Shown piece after piece: positions 38,601 to 48,905 of a DNA stretch of 64,000 nucleotides (position 1 is its first letter; every line of letters starts with the position of its first letter). The stretch is from Nitratireductor luteus (GTDB lineage Bacteria; Pseudomonadota; Alphaproteobacteria; Rhizobiales; Rhizobiaceae), in contig NZ_JAOANW010000004.1 of NCBI RefSeq assembly GCF_026162365.1, positions 62,001 to 126,000 of the forward strand, given 5' to 3'. The notes beneath the pieces were generated by a model. The model worked only from the letters and a program-made list of their open reading frames with translations. It did no database searches and had not been told where the DNA came from. The position numbers were made by a program, and so were the translations under genes.

Positions 38601-38846
38601 TTAGCGCTGCGCCAGGCCGTTTGTGACGATCACCGGCACCAGCAGGTCGCCCCAGTTGCCGCCGCCGGCGTGATGACGGGCGGAACGCACGAGCTCGACC
38701 GACACGCCGGCATCCACCGCCTTCATGACGGACTGGTTGAGCCGGTGCAGATCGTTTGCGAGCATGCGGATGGCCGCCTGCTGGTCGTCGTTCATGGTTG
38801 TTGCCTGTTCTTCGGCCCGTTCCTTGACGCGTGTATTCGGTGTCAT
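38601..38846 (-). CDS. Small protein of unknown function downstream of aceA
   Basis: An 81-residue protein with a strong ribosome site (AAGGAG seven bases before the ATG). The N-terminal third is charged (VKERAEEQATTMNDDQQ). The rest has a helical segment RMLANDLHRLNQSVMKAVDAGVSVELVRSARHH and a C-terminal GGGNWGDLLVPVIV. It lies 31 bases after isocitrate lyase on the same strand and before a shared terminator, so it is cotranscribed. I do not recognise a family; the same arrangement seems familiar in other Rhizobiales, but this is recollection only. Confidence 0.72.
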   Translation of the reverse strand: MTPNTRVKERAEEQATTMNDDQQAAIRMLANDLHRLNQSVMKAVDAGVSVELVRSARHHAGGGNWGDLLVPVIVTNGLAQR

Positions 38847-38877
38847 TTCGGTTCTCCTTATGGGGCCCGTGCAGGTC

Positions 38878-40149
<1,272 letters not shown>

Positions 40150-40167
<18 letters not shown>

Positions 40168-40395
40168 GAACGCCTCTTTGCATGGGTGTCTTCGAGAGCC
40201 TCGCGCATGTCTCGGCTGAAACACTGCATCGGGTTCGTGACAAGATTTACGCTGCAGTGCAGAAGAAGGCGAAGAGAATGGCGGTGCTATGCCGGAAATT
40301 CGCGTTAGTTTGTCCAGCATTTGACTGAACGGTTTTGTAAATCTGTTAAGTTTGTAAAAGACGATGGCTGGCGCTTTTGACCTCGGTATTGTAAA
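40150..40395. promoter_or_regulatory. TTTGTAAA boxes, probable operator of aceA and its regulator
   Basis: The octamer TTTGTAAA occurs at 40150-40157 (inside codons 3-6 of aceA), 40334-40341 and 40351-40358 (centres 17 bases apart), with ATTGTAAA at 40388-40395. RamB of actinobacteria binds TTTGCAAA-like boxes upstream of the isocitrate lyase gene. The same half-site shape next to a related regulator gene makes these the likely binding sites. Confidence 0.6.
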
Positions 40396-40443
40396 TAGTT
40401 GTCAAGGATCGGCTTCCGCCGCGCCCGGCATGAGGAAAGACAG

Positions 40444-41865
40444 GTGGCCAACCAGAAGATATTCGCCGGCCCTCGCATCAGGCGCATCCGCACCGCCAAG
40501 GGGCTGACCCAGACGGCGATGGCGGAAGGGCTGGGCATTTCGCCCTCCTATCTCAACCTGATCGAGCGCAACCAGCGCCCGCTGACCGTGCCGCTGATCC
40601 TCAAGCTGGCCTCCGCCTACCGCGTCGATCCCGATGAATTGCAGGGCGAGGCGGGTCTGTCGCTGGCGGCGCTGCGCGAGGTCTTTTCCGATCCGCTTCT
40701 TGCCGGTGAACTGCCGGGCGAGCAGGAACTGATAGACGTCGCCGAGGCCGCGCCCAACGCTGCTTCGGCGCTGGTAAAGCTTTACCGCGCCTACCGCGAG
40801 CAGGCGGGCCGGCTGACCGACCTTTCGGAAATGCTCGCGCGCGAAGGCCGCGCCACCGCGATCTCCGCCGCTCGCCTGCCCATCGACGAGGTACGTGAGG
40901 TGCTGGAGCGCCGCCCCCATCATTTCGAGGGATTGGAAGAGGAGGCCGAGGCGTTTCGCCGGGTCCTGGGCGATGGAGAGGATCTTTCGGGCGCGCTCAG
41001 ATCGTGGCTGCGAAGCGAGCATGGCATCGCCGTGCGCGTGCTGCCCGTCGCCACCATGCCCAATTGGCGCAGGCGCTACGACCGGCATTCCCACCGGCTG
41101 TTCCTGTCCGAGCGCCTGTCTCCGCCGGACCAGTTGCGCGAGATCGCCATCGAGGCGTCGCTGATCCGGATGCGCGCGGCCATCGCCATCGAGGTCGATG
41201 CGCTGAAGCTGTCGAGCGACGAGGCGCGGCGGTTGGCCCGGTTCGAGCTGGCGCGCTATGCCGCTCACGCGCTGATGATGCCTTACCAGCCTTTTCTGGC
41301 CGCCGCCGAGCGTGCGCGCTACGACGTCGATGTGCTGCGCTCGCGCTTTGCCGTTTCGTTCGAGCAGGCGGCGAGCCGCATGACGACCCTGAGCCGGCCG
41401 GCCATGAGCGGCATTTCCTTCTTTCTCATGGAGGTCGACGGCGCCGGCAACCGCCTGCGGCGTTGCGGGGCCGAAGGCTATCCGCACAGCCGGTTCGGCG
41501 GCGGCTGTCCCAAGCTGGCGGTGCATGCCGCCTTCGCCCAGCCTGGGCGGATTTTGGTCGAGGCCGTCGAGATGCCCGACGGCGGCAGGTTCCTGACGCT
41601 CGCGCGAACGCTCGAGGGGCCGCAGGGTGCCTTCGACGAGCGCCCCCGCCGCACGGCGCTGCTGCTGGCATGCGACCTGGCTCAGCGGGAAAAGCTGATC
41701 TATGGCGGCGCGTTGCCGGCTGCCGGCGACGGCGTGATGCCGGTCGGCCCCGCGTGCCGGCTGTGCGAGCGGACGGGCTGCCTGTCCCGGGCCGAGCCGC
41801 CGGTCACCAGGCCGCTGGGCCTGGACGAGATGGTGACGGGTCTTTCCGCCTTCGATTTCCAGTAG
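40444..41865 (+). CDS. XRE/RamB-like short-chain fatty acyl transcriptional regulator
   Basis: A 473-residue regulator divergent from aceA. An XRE helix-turn-helix covers residues 8-62 (RIRRIRTAKGLTQTAMAEGLGISPSYLNLIERNQRPL). A middle domain resembles the ImmA/IrrE region but shows no HExxH metal motif. The C-terminal DUF2083-like domain includes GGGCPKLAVHAAF and ends with a cysteine cluster CRLCERTGC. Such proteins (RamB in actinobacteria, MccR/ScfR-like elsewhere) sense acyl-CoA status and control glyoxylate or methylcitrate genes. The GTG start at 40444 has AGGAAAG before it. Control of aceA and itself is inferred from position. Confidence 0.85.
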   Translation: MANQKIFAGPRIRRIRTAKGLTQTAMAEGLGISPSYLNLIERNQRPLTVPLILKLASAYRVDPDELQGEAGLSLAALREVFSDPLLAGELPGEQELIDVAEAAPNAASALVKLYRAYREQAGRLTDLSEMLAREGRATAISAARLPIDEVREVLERRPHHFEGLEEEAEAFRRVLGDGEDLSGALRSWLRSEHGIAVRVLPVATMPNWRRRYDRHSHRLFLSERLSPPDQLREIAIEASLIRMRAAIAIEVDALKLSSDEARRLARFELARYAAHALMMPYQPFLAAAERARYDVDVLRSRFAVSFEQAASRMTTLSRPAMSGISFFLMEVDGAGNRLRRCGAEGYPHSRFGGGCPKLAVHAAFAQPGRILVEAVEMPDGGRFLTLARTLEGPQGAFDERPRRTALLLACDLAQREKLIYGGALPAAGDGVMPVGPACRLCERTGCLSRAEPPVTRPLGLDEMVTGLSAFDFQ

Positions 41866-41877
41866 CGCGGGCCGCCG

Positions 41878-42753
41878 CTACTCCATCCCCAACGGGCGCT
41901 TGCCGGCGAACAGCGCCCTGTGCGCCGTCAGAAGATCGGTGATGCGGTCGATGACCGTGCGCACCTCCTTGCGATGCCGGTCGTCATTGTGTGCCACCAC
42001 CCACTGGCCATCTTCAAGCTCCTCGATCGGCTCTCCCGCCCGCTCCATCAGTGGGTCGCGGTCGCCGGCAAAGCAGGGCAGGACACCCTTGCCGACGCCC
42101 GCCCGTATCAGGTCGCTCAGCATGCGCGGCGTATTCGCCCATGCCGCCACCTGGATGTCTTCCTGCTCGTTGAGCCAGCGCGCCGAGCGCGTGACGGCAT
42201 CCTCGGGGCTGATCGCCAGCCATTCTTCCTCGCCCGGACGCGGATGGGCGCGTGCGCGAAAGGGCGCTTTCGCCACAACCGCCGTCTTCCGGGCAGCCAG
42301 GTTGGGGCTGTCCGGCGCGCGGTTCCGGATGCCGACCTCGATTTCGCGGTGGGCGATGTCGAGCTTGGCCTCCGTCGTCTTGAACGCCAGCCGGAAGGGG
42401 TCGTCGGGCGACCACAGCTTGAAGATGTTCTCGGCAAAGAAATTGGCCGTCCACGTGCCGGCGGAAATCCTCACGACCGGCCTTTGCCCCTTGCCGCCGG
42501 ACCATTCGGCGATGGGGCGGGCGCTCGCCTCCATCGCCAGCACGCGCCGCAGCAGGCTCTGGCCGTCGGCGGTCAACGCGTAACCGGTCTGGCTGCGGTG
42601 AAACAGCGGCCGGCCGACCGCTTCCTCCAGCGACAGCATCCGCCGTCCCAGCGTGGCCGGGCTCAGGCCGGTCTCCGCGCCCGCTTTCGTAAGGCCTCCG
42701 CCTCGCGCGACGGCCAGGAAGGAATGCAGATCGTTCCAGTCGAGGTTTTTCAT
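41878..42753 (-). CDS. LysR-family transcriptional regulator
   Basis: A 291-residue LysR protein. The DNA-binding domain is at residues 1-60 (MKNLDWNDLHSFLAVARGGG, then TKAGAETGLSPATLGRRMLSLEEAVGRPLFHR). The effector domain is somewhat divergent. It resembles the subgroup that regulates an adjacent quinone reductase or glutathione-related gene. The zinc-type oxidoreductase gene lies 228 bases upstream on the same strand and may be its target. It converges with the RamB-like gene, 12 bases apart. Confidence 0.88.
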   Translation of the reverse strand: MKNLDWNDLHSFLAVARGGGLTKAGAETGLSPATLGRRMLSLEEAVGRPLFHRSQTGYALTADGQSLLRRVLAMEASARPIAEWSGGKGQRPVVRISAGTWTANFFAENIFKLWSPDDPFRLAFKTTEAKLDIAHREIEVGIRNRAPDSPNLAARKTAVVAKAPFRARAHPRPGEEEWLAISPEDAVTRSARWLNEQEDIQVAAWANTPRMLSDLIRAGVGKGVLPCFAGDRDPLMERAGEPIEELEDGQWVVAHNDDRHRKEVRTVIDRITDLLTAHRALFAGKRPLGME

Positions 42754-42981
42754 AAATGAAAAGAGTAATGCGGAATCGATCATTATCAAGCGGTGTTTGC
42801 CGGATCTATCCTCCAGGAACGAAATGCGATGGAGAAACGATGATGGATTTCCTGCACGGATTGGTCCTGCTCAACCACATATCGTACAAAGCCTACTATG
42901 GCGATGGCGATAACGGACGGCGCGCTGCCGGAAGGAGCAGCCACCAGCCGCGCCGCCTTTGGCCGAGCGTGACAGGCATCT

Positions 42982-43959
42982 TCAGACGATATCGACGATG
43001 ACGTTGCCTGGCACCTGCCCGCCTTCCACCGCCTCATGCGCCTTGGCGATCTCGTCGAGCCGGAACCGGGCCGCCACGTCGTGCCTGAGCGCGTTGGAGG
43101 CAAGCAGCGCCGTCAGCTGGTCAATGGCCCTTGCGCGCGCTTCCTCCTGCAATTCGTAGACCAGGAACACCTCGAGGGTGAGGCTGCTCCACAGCATGGC
43201 AGGGAAGGAGAGCGCGATGTCGCCGGCATAGTTCGAGCCGTAGGAAACGCACTTTCCATGCGCCGCCAGCACCCCTTGGGACAGGAGATCGGCGGTGCTG
43301 GCAAAGTCCATGTCGATGATGCCGTCGACGCCCTTTCCGGCGGTCAGGTCCTTCACCACCTTGGCGACGTCCTTGGATTTGTAGTCGATCACGAAATCTG
43401 CGCCCGCCTCGCGGGCCCTTGCCGCGCGGGCGGGGGAAGCGGTTCCCAGCACGCGCGCGCCGCGCGCCTTCGCCACCTGCAGCGCGTAATGCGCCACCGA
43501 AGAGCCGGCGCCGATGATCAGAAGCGTCTTGCCGGGCAGCTTTTCGTGCCTGTTGACCGCGTGCAGCGCCGTCAGCGCCGGTATTCCGAAACAGGCGCCC
43601 GTGGCGTAGTCGACATGTTCGGGCAACCGGACCGCCTGCGCCTCCGGCACGCAGATGAACTCGGCGGCGGTGCCGGATGTCCGGCGCCACTGCCCGTTCC
43701 ACAGCCAGACACGCTCGCCGATTCGCGAACGACTGACACCCGGTCCGACGGCATCGATGTCACCCGCCCCGTCGCTATGGGGAATAATGCGTGGCCCGAT
43801 CAGCGGACGTCCCGCGCGCCCCTTTACATCCGAGGGATTGACGCCCGATGCGTAGACGCGAACCCGCACCTCGCCGGCGGCAGGCTGCGGCGTTGGCATC
43901 TCGCCCACTTCCAGCACGTTCCGCGCGGTGCCATTGCGTTCATACCAGGCTGCTTTCAC
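42982..43959 (-). CDS. NADPH:quinone reductase-like MDR oxidoreductase
   Basis: A 325-residue medium-chain dehydrogenase/reductase of the zinc-free quinone-reductase group. Seen are VRVYASGVNPSDVKGRAG at the N-terminus, PHSDGAGDIDAVGPGVS, and the NADPH-binding IGAGSSVAHYALQVAKARGARV near residue 155. C-terminal GGQVPGNVIVDI is typical. The first codon is GTG at 43959 with AGGAGGA seven bases upstream; a longer upstream frame lacks a site. Reduces quinones or enones, substrate unknown. Divergent from the second glutamine-synthetase-like gene. Confidence 0.88.
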   Translation of the reverse strand: MKAAWYERNGTARNVLEVGEMPTPQPAAGEVRVRVYASGVNPSDVKGRAGRPLIGPRIIPHSDGAGDIDAVGPGVSRSRIGERVWLWNGQWRRTSGTAAEFICVPEAQAVRLPEHVDYATGACFGIPALTALHAVNRHEKLPGKTLLIIGAGSSVAHYALQVAKARGARVLGTASPARAARAREAGADFVIDYKSKDVAKVVKDLTAGKGVDGIIDMDFASTADLLSQGVLAAHGKCVSYGSNYAGDIALSFPAMLWSSLTLEVFLVYELQEEARARAIDQLTALLASNALRHDVAARFRLDEIAKAHEAVEGGQVPGNVIVDIV

Positions 43960-44154
43960 CGATGTCCTCCTCAGGTATTCCTGACCGACAAGCTGTAGTA
44001 CGAAGCCGCCATTGACAAGCCCGAGCGAAGCGGCGCACCCTTTCCGGACGGTCAACAGCAAGACAGGCGTAAATTGCGACATACAGCCGGCGGTCCTGCC
44101 AGAACAGGCGGCACCAAGAATTCCCTACCTGACAGCAAGTCGATAGATCTCGCC

Positions 44155-45540
44155 GTGGCCCCTTCCAGGCCGGAAAGAACGCCCACCGGTTTCACGTCCG
44201 CCGAGCACGAGGCCGAGTACAACGCCTTTGTCGCAGAGCATCCCGATCTGGAGGCCGTCGAGTTTCTGCTGGTCGACCCCAACGGCGTCATTCGCGGCAA
44301 ATGGGCGCCGGGCGATAGTTTGAAGAAGGCGTATCAGGACGGCGTGAACTTCCCCATGTCCCTGCATGGGCTGGACGTCTGGGGCCGCGAGGTGGAAGAA
44401 ACGGGCCTCCACATCGAGACGGGCGACAAGGATGGCTATTGCCGGGCCACGCGTGGCGCCCTTTCCATCGTGCCATGGGCAAAGCGCAAGACCGCCCAGG
44501 TGCTGTTGCAGACCTTCACGCCCGAAGGCGAACCGTACATGGCCTGCTCCCGCCAGGTGCTCAAGCGCAAGGTGCAGGAGATCAACGCCAAGGGCTTCTT
44601 CCCCACCGTCGCCTTCGAGCTGGAGTTCTACCTGCTCGATCCGGAAACCGATTGGGACGACGGCATGCCCGCGCCGGTCGGCGCCATGGCCGGGCCCGAC
44701 AGGCTGCGCATGTACGGTCTCGACGACCTGGCCGAGCATCAGGACCTGTTCGACATGATCCGCGACGCGGCCGATGCCCAGAGCCTGCCCATCGACACGA
44801 TCATCAAGGAAGCCGCGCCTGGCCAGTTCGAGGTCAATCTCAAGCATCGCGCCGATCCGCTGCGCGCCGCCGACGACGTGATCCTCCTGCGCCGCATCGT
44901 CATGGGCTGCGCCCGCGCCCACGGGCTGACGGCAACCTTCATGGCCAAGCCCTTCCTGGAATATGCCGGCAACGGCATGCATGTGCACGCCTCCATCTGC
45001 GATGGCGAAGGCAACAACATCTTCGCTGGCGAGGAGGGCAGGGTAAGGCTGGAGTCCGCGGTGGCCGGCCTGTTGACCACCATGCCGGAGTCCCTGCTGC
45101 TCTTCATCAATACCTGGAACGGTTTCCGCCGCATCACGCCCGGCTCCTACGCGCCCACCCGCGCCGTCTGGGCCGAGAACAATCGCTCGGTTGCCCTGCG
45201 CATTCCGGTCTCGAACGATGAAAACAGGCGTGTGGAACATCGCATCTCCGGCGCCGACGCCAATCCCTATCTGGTCATGACCGCCATTCTCCAGGGCATG
45301 GTGGAAGGCATCGAGAGCGGGGCCAGGCCGCCCCCGCCGGTCGAGGGCAACGCCTATGATGGGGACGGTCCGGCCTTGCCCGACGACATGGACGACGCGC
45401 TGCAGCTCACCATGCGCAGCCATTTTGTCGACCGCGCGCTGGGCCCTTTGCTCGCCAAGGTCTATCGCGATCTGAAGCGTGCCGAAATCGTCGCCTTCTG
45501 GGGAGAGATAACGCCGCTCGAACGCACGACATATCTTTGA
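44155..45540 (+). CDS. Glutamine synthetase family protein (second paralogue)
   Basis: About 461 residues from a GTG at 44155; a TTG at 44074 in frame would add 27 residues and neither has a clear ribosome site. Seen are FLLVDPNGVIRGKWAP, VAFELEFYLLDPETDWDD, AAPGQFEVNLKHRADPLRAADD, the MHVHASICD loop (equivalent to MHIHQS), RAVWAENNRSVALRIPVS and RRVEHRISGADANPYLVMTAIL. It lies 117 bases before a potF-like gene, suggesting gamma-glutamylation of an imported polyamine. Distinct from the paralogue at 36443-37876 in length and loop residues. Confidence 0.85.
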   Translation: MAPSRPERTPTGFTSAEHEAEYNAFVAEHPDLEAVEFLLVDPNGVIRGKWAPGDSLKKAYQDGVNFPMSLHGLDVWGREVEETGLHIETGDKDGYCRATRGALSIVPWAKRKTAQVLLQTFTPEGEPYMACSRQVLKRKVQEINAKGFFPTVAFELEFYLLDPETDWDDGMPAPVGAMAGPDRLRMYGLDDLAEHQDLFDMIRDAADAQSLPIDTIIKEAAPGQFEVNLKHRADPLRAADDVILLRRIVMGCARAHGLTATFMAKPFLEYAGNGMHVHASICDGEGNNIFAGEEGRVRLESAVAGLLTTMPESLLLFINTWNGFRRITPGSYAPTRAVWAENNRSVALRIPVSNDENRRVEHRISGADANPYLVMTAILQGMVEGIESGARPPPPVEGNAYDGDGPALPDDMDDALQLTMRSHFVDRALGPLLAKVYRDLKRAEIVAFWGEITPLERTTYL

Positions 45541-45657
45541 CGGAACACGAAAATTCGCGCTTGTCGCATTCACGAAACGGCAATAGGTTTTAACAAAACA
45601 CGAAGCCGTCTGCCGATAATGGTGGACGATAAGCATGCCGCAAATGGGAGCCACTCC

Positions 45658-46755
45658 ATGATACGCAAGACCGCCCTGCTTTCAGCAGTTTCCCTCGCCG
45701 CGACCGTTCTGGCGCTGAGCGCCCATGCTCAGGAGCGCGTCGTCAACGTCTACAACTGGTCGGACTATATCGACGAGTCCATCCTGGAGGACTTCACCGC
45801 GGAGACCGGCATAAAGGTCGTCTACGATGTATTCGATTCCAACGAGATCCTGGAGACCAAGCTGTTGGCGGGTGGCACCGGCTATGATGTCGTGGTTCCC
45901 ACCGGCACTTTCCTCGCCCGCCAGATCCAGGCCGGCGTGTTCCAGAAGCTCGACAAGTCGAAACTGCCGAACCTCGAAAACATGTGGGACGTCATCGAGA
46001 ACCGTACCGAGAAATACGACCCCGGCAACGAATACTCGATCAACTACATGTGGGGCACCACCGGCATCGGCTACAACGTCGACAAGGTGAAGGAAGCCCT
46101 CGGCATCGACAAGATCGATTCCTGGGATGTCGTCTTCGACCCCGAGAAGCTGTCGAAGCTCAAGGATTGCGGCGTGCACATGCTCGACGCGCCGGCCGAG
46201 ATGATCCCGGCCGCATTGAACTATCTGGGCGAAGACCCGGATGGAAGATCTGCGGAACAGATCGCGATGGCGGAGGAACTGCTGCTTTCCATCCGCCCCA
46301 ACATCCGCAAGTTCCATTCGTCCGAATACATCAACGCGCTCGCCAATGGCGACATATGCCTGGCGGTCGGTTGGTCCGGCGACATCTTCCAGGCCCGCGA
46401 CCGCGCCGCCGAGGCTGATCAGGGCGTGACGGTGAGCTATTCCATCCCCAAGGAAGGCGCGCAGATGTGGTTCGACCAGATGGCCATCCCCGCCGACGCG
46501 CCCCACGTCGAGGAGGCGCATGAAATCCTCAACTACATCATGCGCCCCGAAGTCATCGCCAAGGCCTCCAACTACGTGTTCTACGCAAACGGCAACAAGG
46601 CCTCCCAGGAGCTTCTGGACGAAGAGGTCATCGGCGATCCGGCGGTCTATCCCGATCAGGAAACGCTGGACAATCTCTTCACCACCACGCCGCCCGATCC
46701 CCGCGAGCAGCGCCTGATTACCCGGACCTGGACAAGGGTCGTCACCGGCCAGTAA
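45658..46755 (+). CDS. potF: Polyamine ABC transporter periplasmic binding protein
   Basis: A 365-residue periplasmic protein that binds putrescine/spermidine. The signal peptide is MIRKTALLSAVSLAATVLALSAHAQ split at AHA-Q. The mature start VVNVYNWSDYIDESILEDF is diagnostic of PotD/PotF, as are the ligand-pocket regions YMWGTTGIGYN and ICLAVGWSGDIFQA. GGGAG lies eight bases before the ATG at 45658. It is first of a potFGHI-like operon and follows a PuuA-like gene. Confidence 0.93.
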   Translation: MIRKTALLSAVSLAATVLALSAHAQERVVNVYNWSDYIDESILEDFTAETGIKVVYDVFDSNEILETKLLAGGTGYDVVVPTGTFLARQIQAGVFQKLDKSKLPNLENMWDVIENRTEKYDPGNEYSINYMWGTTGIGYNVDKVKEALGIDKIDSWDVVFDPEKLSKLKDCGVHMLDAPAEMIPAALNYLGEDPDGRSAEQIAMAEELLLSIRPNIRKFHSSEYINALANGDICLAVGWSGDIFQARDRAAEADQGVTVSYSIPKEGAQMWFDQMAIPADAPHVEEAHEILNYIMRPEVIAKASNYVFYANGNKASQELLDEEVIGDPAVYPDQETLDNLFTTTPPDPREQRLITRTWTRVVTGQ

Positions 46756-46845
46756 TGGCGGCCGCGCCGGCCCGGTTTTCCGGGCCGGTCCCGCAGGGCC
46801 AATCAAGGTCTGTTGAGATTAAGGCTTGGGCTTAGGGCGCTTTTG

Positions 46846-47985
46846 ATGGAATCGCTGGGCAGCACGAGACGAAGCTTTGCTCCATGGGCCGATCCGAAGG
46901 CAAAGCCCTATATCCAGATCGAAAACGTCACCAAGCGCTTCGGCGATTTCACTGCGGTCGACGATCTGACGCTGACCATATATGAGCGCGAATTCTTCGC
47001 GCTCTTGGGTGCGTCCGGCTGCGGCAAGTCCACACTTCTGCGGATGCTGGGCGGCTTCGAGACGCCAAGTGCGGGCCGCATCCTCCTTGACGGGCAGGAT
47101 CTGCGGGGCATTCCGCCCTACAAGCGCCCCGTCAACATGATGTTCCAGTCCTACGCCCTGTTCCCGCATATGAGCGTGGAGGCCAACATCGCCTTCGGCC
47201 TCAAGCAGGAGGGCATGCCCCGGGGACAGATCGCCGAGCGCGTGGTCCAGATGCTCAAGCTGGTGAAGCTGGAGCAGTTCGCCGCGCGCAAGCCGCACCA
47301 GCTTTCCGGCGGCCAGCGTCAGCGGGTGGCGCTCGCCCGTTCGCTGGCCAAACGCCCCAAGGTCCTGCTTCTGGACGAGCCGCTCGGCGCGCTCGACAAG
47401 AAGCTGCGCGAGGAAACGCAGTTCGAGCTCATGGACCTCCAGCACGAGCTCGGTCTCACCTTCGTTGTCGTGACCCACGACCAGGAAGAAGCCATGACGA
47501 TGGCCGACCGCATCGCCATCATGGAAAAGGGCAATGTGCTGCAGGTAGCGACGCCGCCGGAGATCTACGAGGCCCCGAATTCGCGTTTCGTGGCCGATTT
47601 CGTGGGCTCGATCAACATGTTCGAGGGCAAGCTGCGGGAGAAGGGCTCACGCGGTTCCCGCATCGTGCGCCCGGATGGCTTGGCGCTGAGCGCCGATGCC
47701 CCGGCCGATGCGGTGGTAGGCGATATGGTCTGGATGGCGGTGCGCCCCGAGAAGATGAAGGTATCGGGCGCCCGCCCTGACAATGCCGTCAACTCAATGG
47801 AAGGCGAGGTCTGGGATATCGCTTACCTGGGCGATATGACCATCTACTACGTGAAGCTGGACGACGGCACGATCGTCAAGGCGAGCACGGTCAACAGCCT
47901 GCGCAAGATCGGCGACGAGCTTACCTGGCACGACCGGGCGTGGGTTTCCTTCGCGCCCGACGCCGCCGTCGTCCTGGCGCGGTAG
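46846..47985 (+). CDS. potG: Polyamine ABC transporter ATP-binding protein
   Basis: A 379-residue ATPase of the PotA/PotG group with N-terminal ABC domain and C-terminal TOBE domain. Walker A GASGCGKST is near residues 54-62, signature LSGGQRQR near 154, Walker B VLLLDEPLGALD, switch His in VVVTHDQEEA. The TOBE part covers about residues 295-375 (VWMAVRPEKMKVS, IAYLGDMTIYYVKLDDG). The ATG at 46846 is preferred over a TTG at 46813. Gap of 90 bases after potF, 6 bases before potH. Confidence 0.94.
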   Translation: MESLGSTRRSFAPWADPKAKPYIQIENVTKRFGDFTAVDDLTLTIYEREFFALLGASGCGKSTLLRMLGGFETPSAGRILLDGQDLRGIPPYKRPVNMMFQSYALFPHMSVEANIAFGLKQEGMPRGQIAERVVQMLKLVKLEQFAARKPHQLSGGQRQRVALARSLAKRPKVLLLDEPLGALDKKLREETQFELMDLQHELGLTFVVVTHDQEEAMTMADRIAIMEKGNVLQVATPPEIYEAPNSRFVADFVGSINMFEGKLREKGSRGSRIVRPDGLALSADAPADAVVGDMVWMAVRPEKMKVSGARPDNAVNSMEGEVWDIAYLGDMTIYYVKLDDGTIVKASTVNSLRKIGDELTWHDRAWVSFAPDAAVVLAR

Positions 47986-47991
47986 GCGACC

Positions 47992-48903
47992 ATGAACCGG
48001 GCGCTCTCAGCCATCTTCCGACGCCTCGTCATCGTCGTTCCCTATGCGTGGCTACTGGTCTTCTTTCTCGTTCCCTTCTTCATCGTCTTCAAGATTTCGC
48101 TGTCGCAGACTGCGATTGCCATGCCGCCCTACGTGCCGACCTTCGGGCTCGCGGAGGGCTGGAGCGCGTTGTTCGGCAGGCTTGGCGAGCTTTCGTTCGA
48201 GAATTATGTCTGGCTGTTCGGCGACCCGCTCTATGTGAACGCCTACCTGTCCAGCGTCTGGATCGCCGGTGTCTCGACGGCACTCACGCTCGCGGTCGGC
48301 TATCCCATCGCCTACGGCATGGCCCGCGCTCCCTCCAGCGTCAGGCCGCTGCTGCTCATGCTGGTGATCCTGCCCTTCTGGACCAGCTTCCTCATCCGCG
48401 TCTACGCCTGGATCGGCATTCTCAAACCCGAGGGTCTGCTCAACCAGTTCCTGTTCTTCCTCGGCGTGATCGATCAGCCGCTGATCATCCTCAACACGAC
48501 GACAGCCATCTATATCGGCATCGTCTATTCCTATCTGCCGTTCATGGTCCTGCCGCTTTATGCGACGCTCGAGAAGATGGACTATTCGTTGATAGAGGCC
48601 GCCGGCGACCTCGGCTGCCCGCCGCTGACCGCGTTCTGGAAGATCACCTTTCCGCTGTCGCTCCCCGGCGTTCTGGCCGGCTGCATGCTGGTCTTCATCC
48701 CGGCCGTGGGCGAGTTCGTCATTCCCGACCTGCTTGGCGGCCCGCGCACGCTGATGATCGGCAAGACGTTGTGGACCGAATTCTTCAATAACAGGGACTG
48801 GCCGGTCGCTTCGGCCGTCGCGGTGATCCTGCTGATCATCCTGGTCGTGCCTATCGTGTTTTTCCAGCGTGCGCAGGCACGTGCCCAGGAAGCGGGACGC
48901 TAG
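47992..48903 (+). CDS. potH: Polyamine ABC transporter permease
   Basis: A 303-residue inner-membrane permease with six membrane segments; the first is near residues 12-35 (VVPYAWLLVFFLVPFFIVFKISLS). The EAA loop reads LIEAAGDLGCPPLTAFWKITFPLSLPGVLAG, and PSSVRPLLLMLVILPFWTSFLIRVYAW is typical of PotB/PotH. It pairs with the next gene as a heterodimeric channel. Confidence 0.94.
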   Translation: MNRALSAIFRRLVIVVPYAWLLVFFLVPFFIVFKISLSQTAIAMPPYVPTFGLAEGWSALFGRLGELSFENYVWLFGDPLYVNAYLSSVWIAGVSTALTLAVGYPIAYGMARAPSSVRPLLLMLVILPFWTSFLIRVYAWIGILKPEGLLNQFLFFLGVIDQPLIILNTTTAIYIGIVYSYLPFMVLPLYATLEKMDYSLIEAAGDLGCPPLTAFWKITFPLSLPGVLAGCMLVFIPAVGEFVIPDLLGGPRTLMIGKTLWTEFFNNRDWPVASAVAVILLIILVVPIVFFQRAQARAQEAGR

Positions 48904-48905
48904 CC

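Noticed and set aside
42840-43001. 53-codon ORF on the plus strand between the LysR and quinone-reductase genes, preceded by GGAG.
   Set aside because: The C-terminal half is Arg-rich low-quality sequence that overlaps the end of a convergent gene; no recognisable domain.
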